DNA from: G963676655 sp963676655
GTDB lineage: Bacteria > Verrucomicrobiota > Lentisphaeria > Victivallales > Victivallaceae
NCBI GenBank assembly: GCA_963676655.2
Contig: CAXXKX010000003.1
Span: 4,960,001 to 5,024,000, forward strand
Reading direction: 5' to 3'
Length of the DNA stretch: 64,000 bases
The notes under the pieces are model-generated. The model saw only the letters and a list, made by a program, of their open reading frames with translations, ran no database searches and was not told where the DNA came from. The first letter of the stretch is position 1; every line of letters begins with the position of its first letter. The position numbers were made by a program, and so were the translations under genes. This document shows, piece after piece, positions 63,018-64,000 of the stretch.

Positions 63018-63312
63018 TAAAATACTTGTCCTGGGTAAGTTGTATATAATGGGGCATCCCGAGAAGATGAGAAATAGTGAAAAATAGAGAAGAATATCAT
63101 ATAAAATGGGATAAAATCAATAGGGCGCATAACACGGGGCTGCCTCCATTTTATATTTGATTCTGTTTTTTTACTTGATTTTCCGCACGTTTGGGCGTAC
63201 GATATAAGATATTGATTTTGCATAGCTTTTTTTCAAAAGCGTCACAAGCACCTCGCATGCTTGCATCGAGGAGGTTTATTTTTGAATGCCAAACATAAGG
63301 ATCGGGTATAAA

Positions 63313-64000
63313 ATGAGCGGAAAAAGGACAAGAGTAATCAATGCGTTAAACCACAGCAAACCGGATCGAACTCCGTTGTTTGAAATTTTTCAACCTTATC
63401 ATCCGATCCACTGGGATATCTGCGGACGCAATATAGCCACGGATATGGCAATGGCCTGGGACGCGATGGCTGACGGAGTTGACTGGCAGGAGCTGGTTGA
63501 CGCTCAAATTAAAGCCCAATATGCGATTAGACGTTATTTTGAACTTGATATGGTGCGTTTGAATGCCGCGCCGAAAAAAGATTACGAACGCCCGATCAAG
63601 ACCGGTCCCGGAAAATGGACCCTGGGCGAACTGGCTTATCATGTGCATCCCCGTACGCTGTTGGTTGAACTGGAAGATCCGACTCAGGCTCAGGCGATGT
63701 CCAGCCGGGAATCGGAGGCGGATACCCGCCGGATGATCGAAGAGTGGGACGGACTGCCGCCGGTATTGCCGGAAAAAGGCGATCCGGTTCTGGAAGGCGT
63801 TCGGAAATTGGCCGAAGCAGATGGCGTCGACTGGGTGTATATGGGGGAAGTCGGAGCCGGGACCGGCGCGGCGTTCTACCCGCCGTTCATGTTGATGTGG
63901 ATGCTTCTGGAACCGGAGGTTTATGAACGCTGGCTCGAAAAAAGCAAGTTGTATGGTCTGGCCAGAACAAAACAGTTGATCGAAGGCGGATGCGAAGTGA
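63313..64000 (+). CDS. URO-D/MtaA-family methyltransferase, 5' part
   Basis: The frame runs to the window edge without a stop, giving 229 residues. It begins MSGKRTRVINALNHSKPDRT, the typical start of the uroporphyrinogen decarboxylase superfamily, followed by PLFEIFQPYHPIHWD. Members outside heme synthesis (MtaA, CmuA, MtbA) transfer methyl groups between corrinoid proteins and thiols, and Lentisphaerae carry many uncharacterised paralogues. The long N-terminal substitutions and lack of the HemE Arg motif argue against HemE. ATG 63313 has GATCGGG upstream; an in-frame ATG at 63286 with GAGGAGG at 63268-63274 is an alternative. The substrate is unknown. Confidence 0.75.
   Translation, partial: MSGKRTRVINALNHSKPDRTPLFEIFQPYHPIHWDICGRNIATDMAMAWDAMADGVDWQELVDAQIKAQYAIRRYFELDMVRLNAAPKKDYERPIKTGPGKWTLGELAYHVHPRTLLVELEDPTQAQAMSSRESEADTRRMIEEWDGLPPVLPEKGDPVLEGVRKLAEADGVDWVYMGEVGAGTGAAFYPPFMLMWMLLEPEVYERWLEKSKLYGLARTKQLIEGGCEV

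Overview
The window looks like a chromosomal segment from a fermentative, polysaccharide-degrading bacterium of the Planctomycetes-Verrucomicrobia-Chlamydiae group, most likely Lentisphaerota (Victivallis-like). That placement is inference from gene content: a DUF1549/DUF1553 - DUF1501 - PPC-domain operon, a pilin-like protein with the FTLIELLVVIAIIAIL N-terminus inside a carbohydrate cluster, acetate fermentation by AckA-Pta, a pyrophosphate-dependent phosphofructokinase, and many dispersed palindromic repeats. No rRNA or other phylogenetic marker is present to settle it.

Layout. 0-1.3 kb: the end of an unknown gene and a REP-associated tyrosine transposase with its own promoter. 1.3-5.5 kb (minus): ackA-pta and a GT39-like membrane glycosyltransferase. 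5.8-12.7 kb (minus): one tightly packed operon, cmk - YbgC-type thioesterase - a complete three-subunit MukBEF/Mks/Wadjet-type SMC complex (kleisin, KITE, SMC ATPase) without the nuclease subunit. 13.2-15.6 kb: methyltransferase-glycosyltransferase fusion, NIF3-insert-like protein and a site-2-type membrane protease. 15.6-17.7 kb: ilvB with a promoter, a candidate leader peptide and a strong terminator. 17.9-20.7 kb: a small membrane protein and a hybrid sensor kinase. 20.9-21.7 kb: a TauE/SafE exporter.

21.8-33.0 kb (minus) is a carbohydrate-utilisation cluster. A GntR/periplasmic-binding-type regulator comes first, followed by a pilin-like protein, a CBM9-like secreted protein, a giant GH42-like secreted protein, a secreted protein of unknown function, a GH4 enzyme, a Gfo/Idh/MocA oxidoreductase and an SGNH hydrolase. 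The regulator's promoter is flanked by two identical 12-bp palindromes, almost certainly its operators.

33.0-44.7 kb is an AT-rich accessory island. It holds tandem repeats, a secreted protein broken by one stop codon, a complete IS231-like element (IR and 9-bp duplication visible) sitting inside a MITE-like repeat, a large GH67-like protein, and a row of small secreted, lipoprotein or membrane genes of unknown function separated by recurrent junction repeats. One of those junction repeats recurs at 61.6 kb in front of two more unknown genes. The arrangement resembles a recombining cassette array, such as orphan immunity genes; function is unproven.

44.7-47.5 kb (minus): tRNA-Ser(GGA), an XRE-cupin regulator and leuCD. 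48.2-53.5 kb: the DUF1549/DUF1553 - DUF1501 - PPC operon. 53.8-55.2 kb: a truncated PPC fragment and a lipoprotein. 55.4-60.1 kb: PPi-PFK, gatC, gatA and a thioredoxin-fold/TPR protein. 60.1-64 kb: several repeat families, an unknown 255-residue protein, two immunity-like unknowns and the start of a URO-D/MtaA-type methyltransferase that runs off the window.
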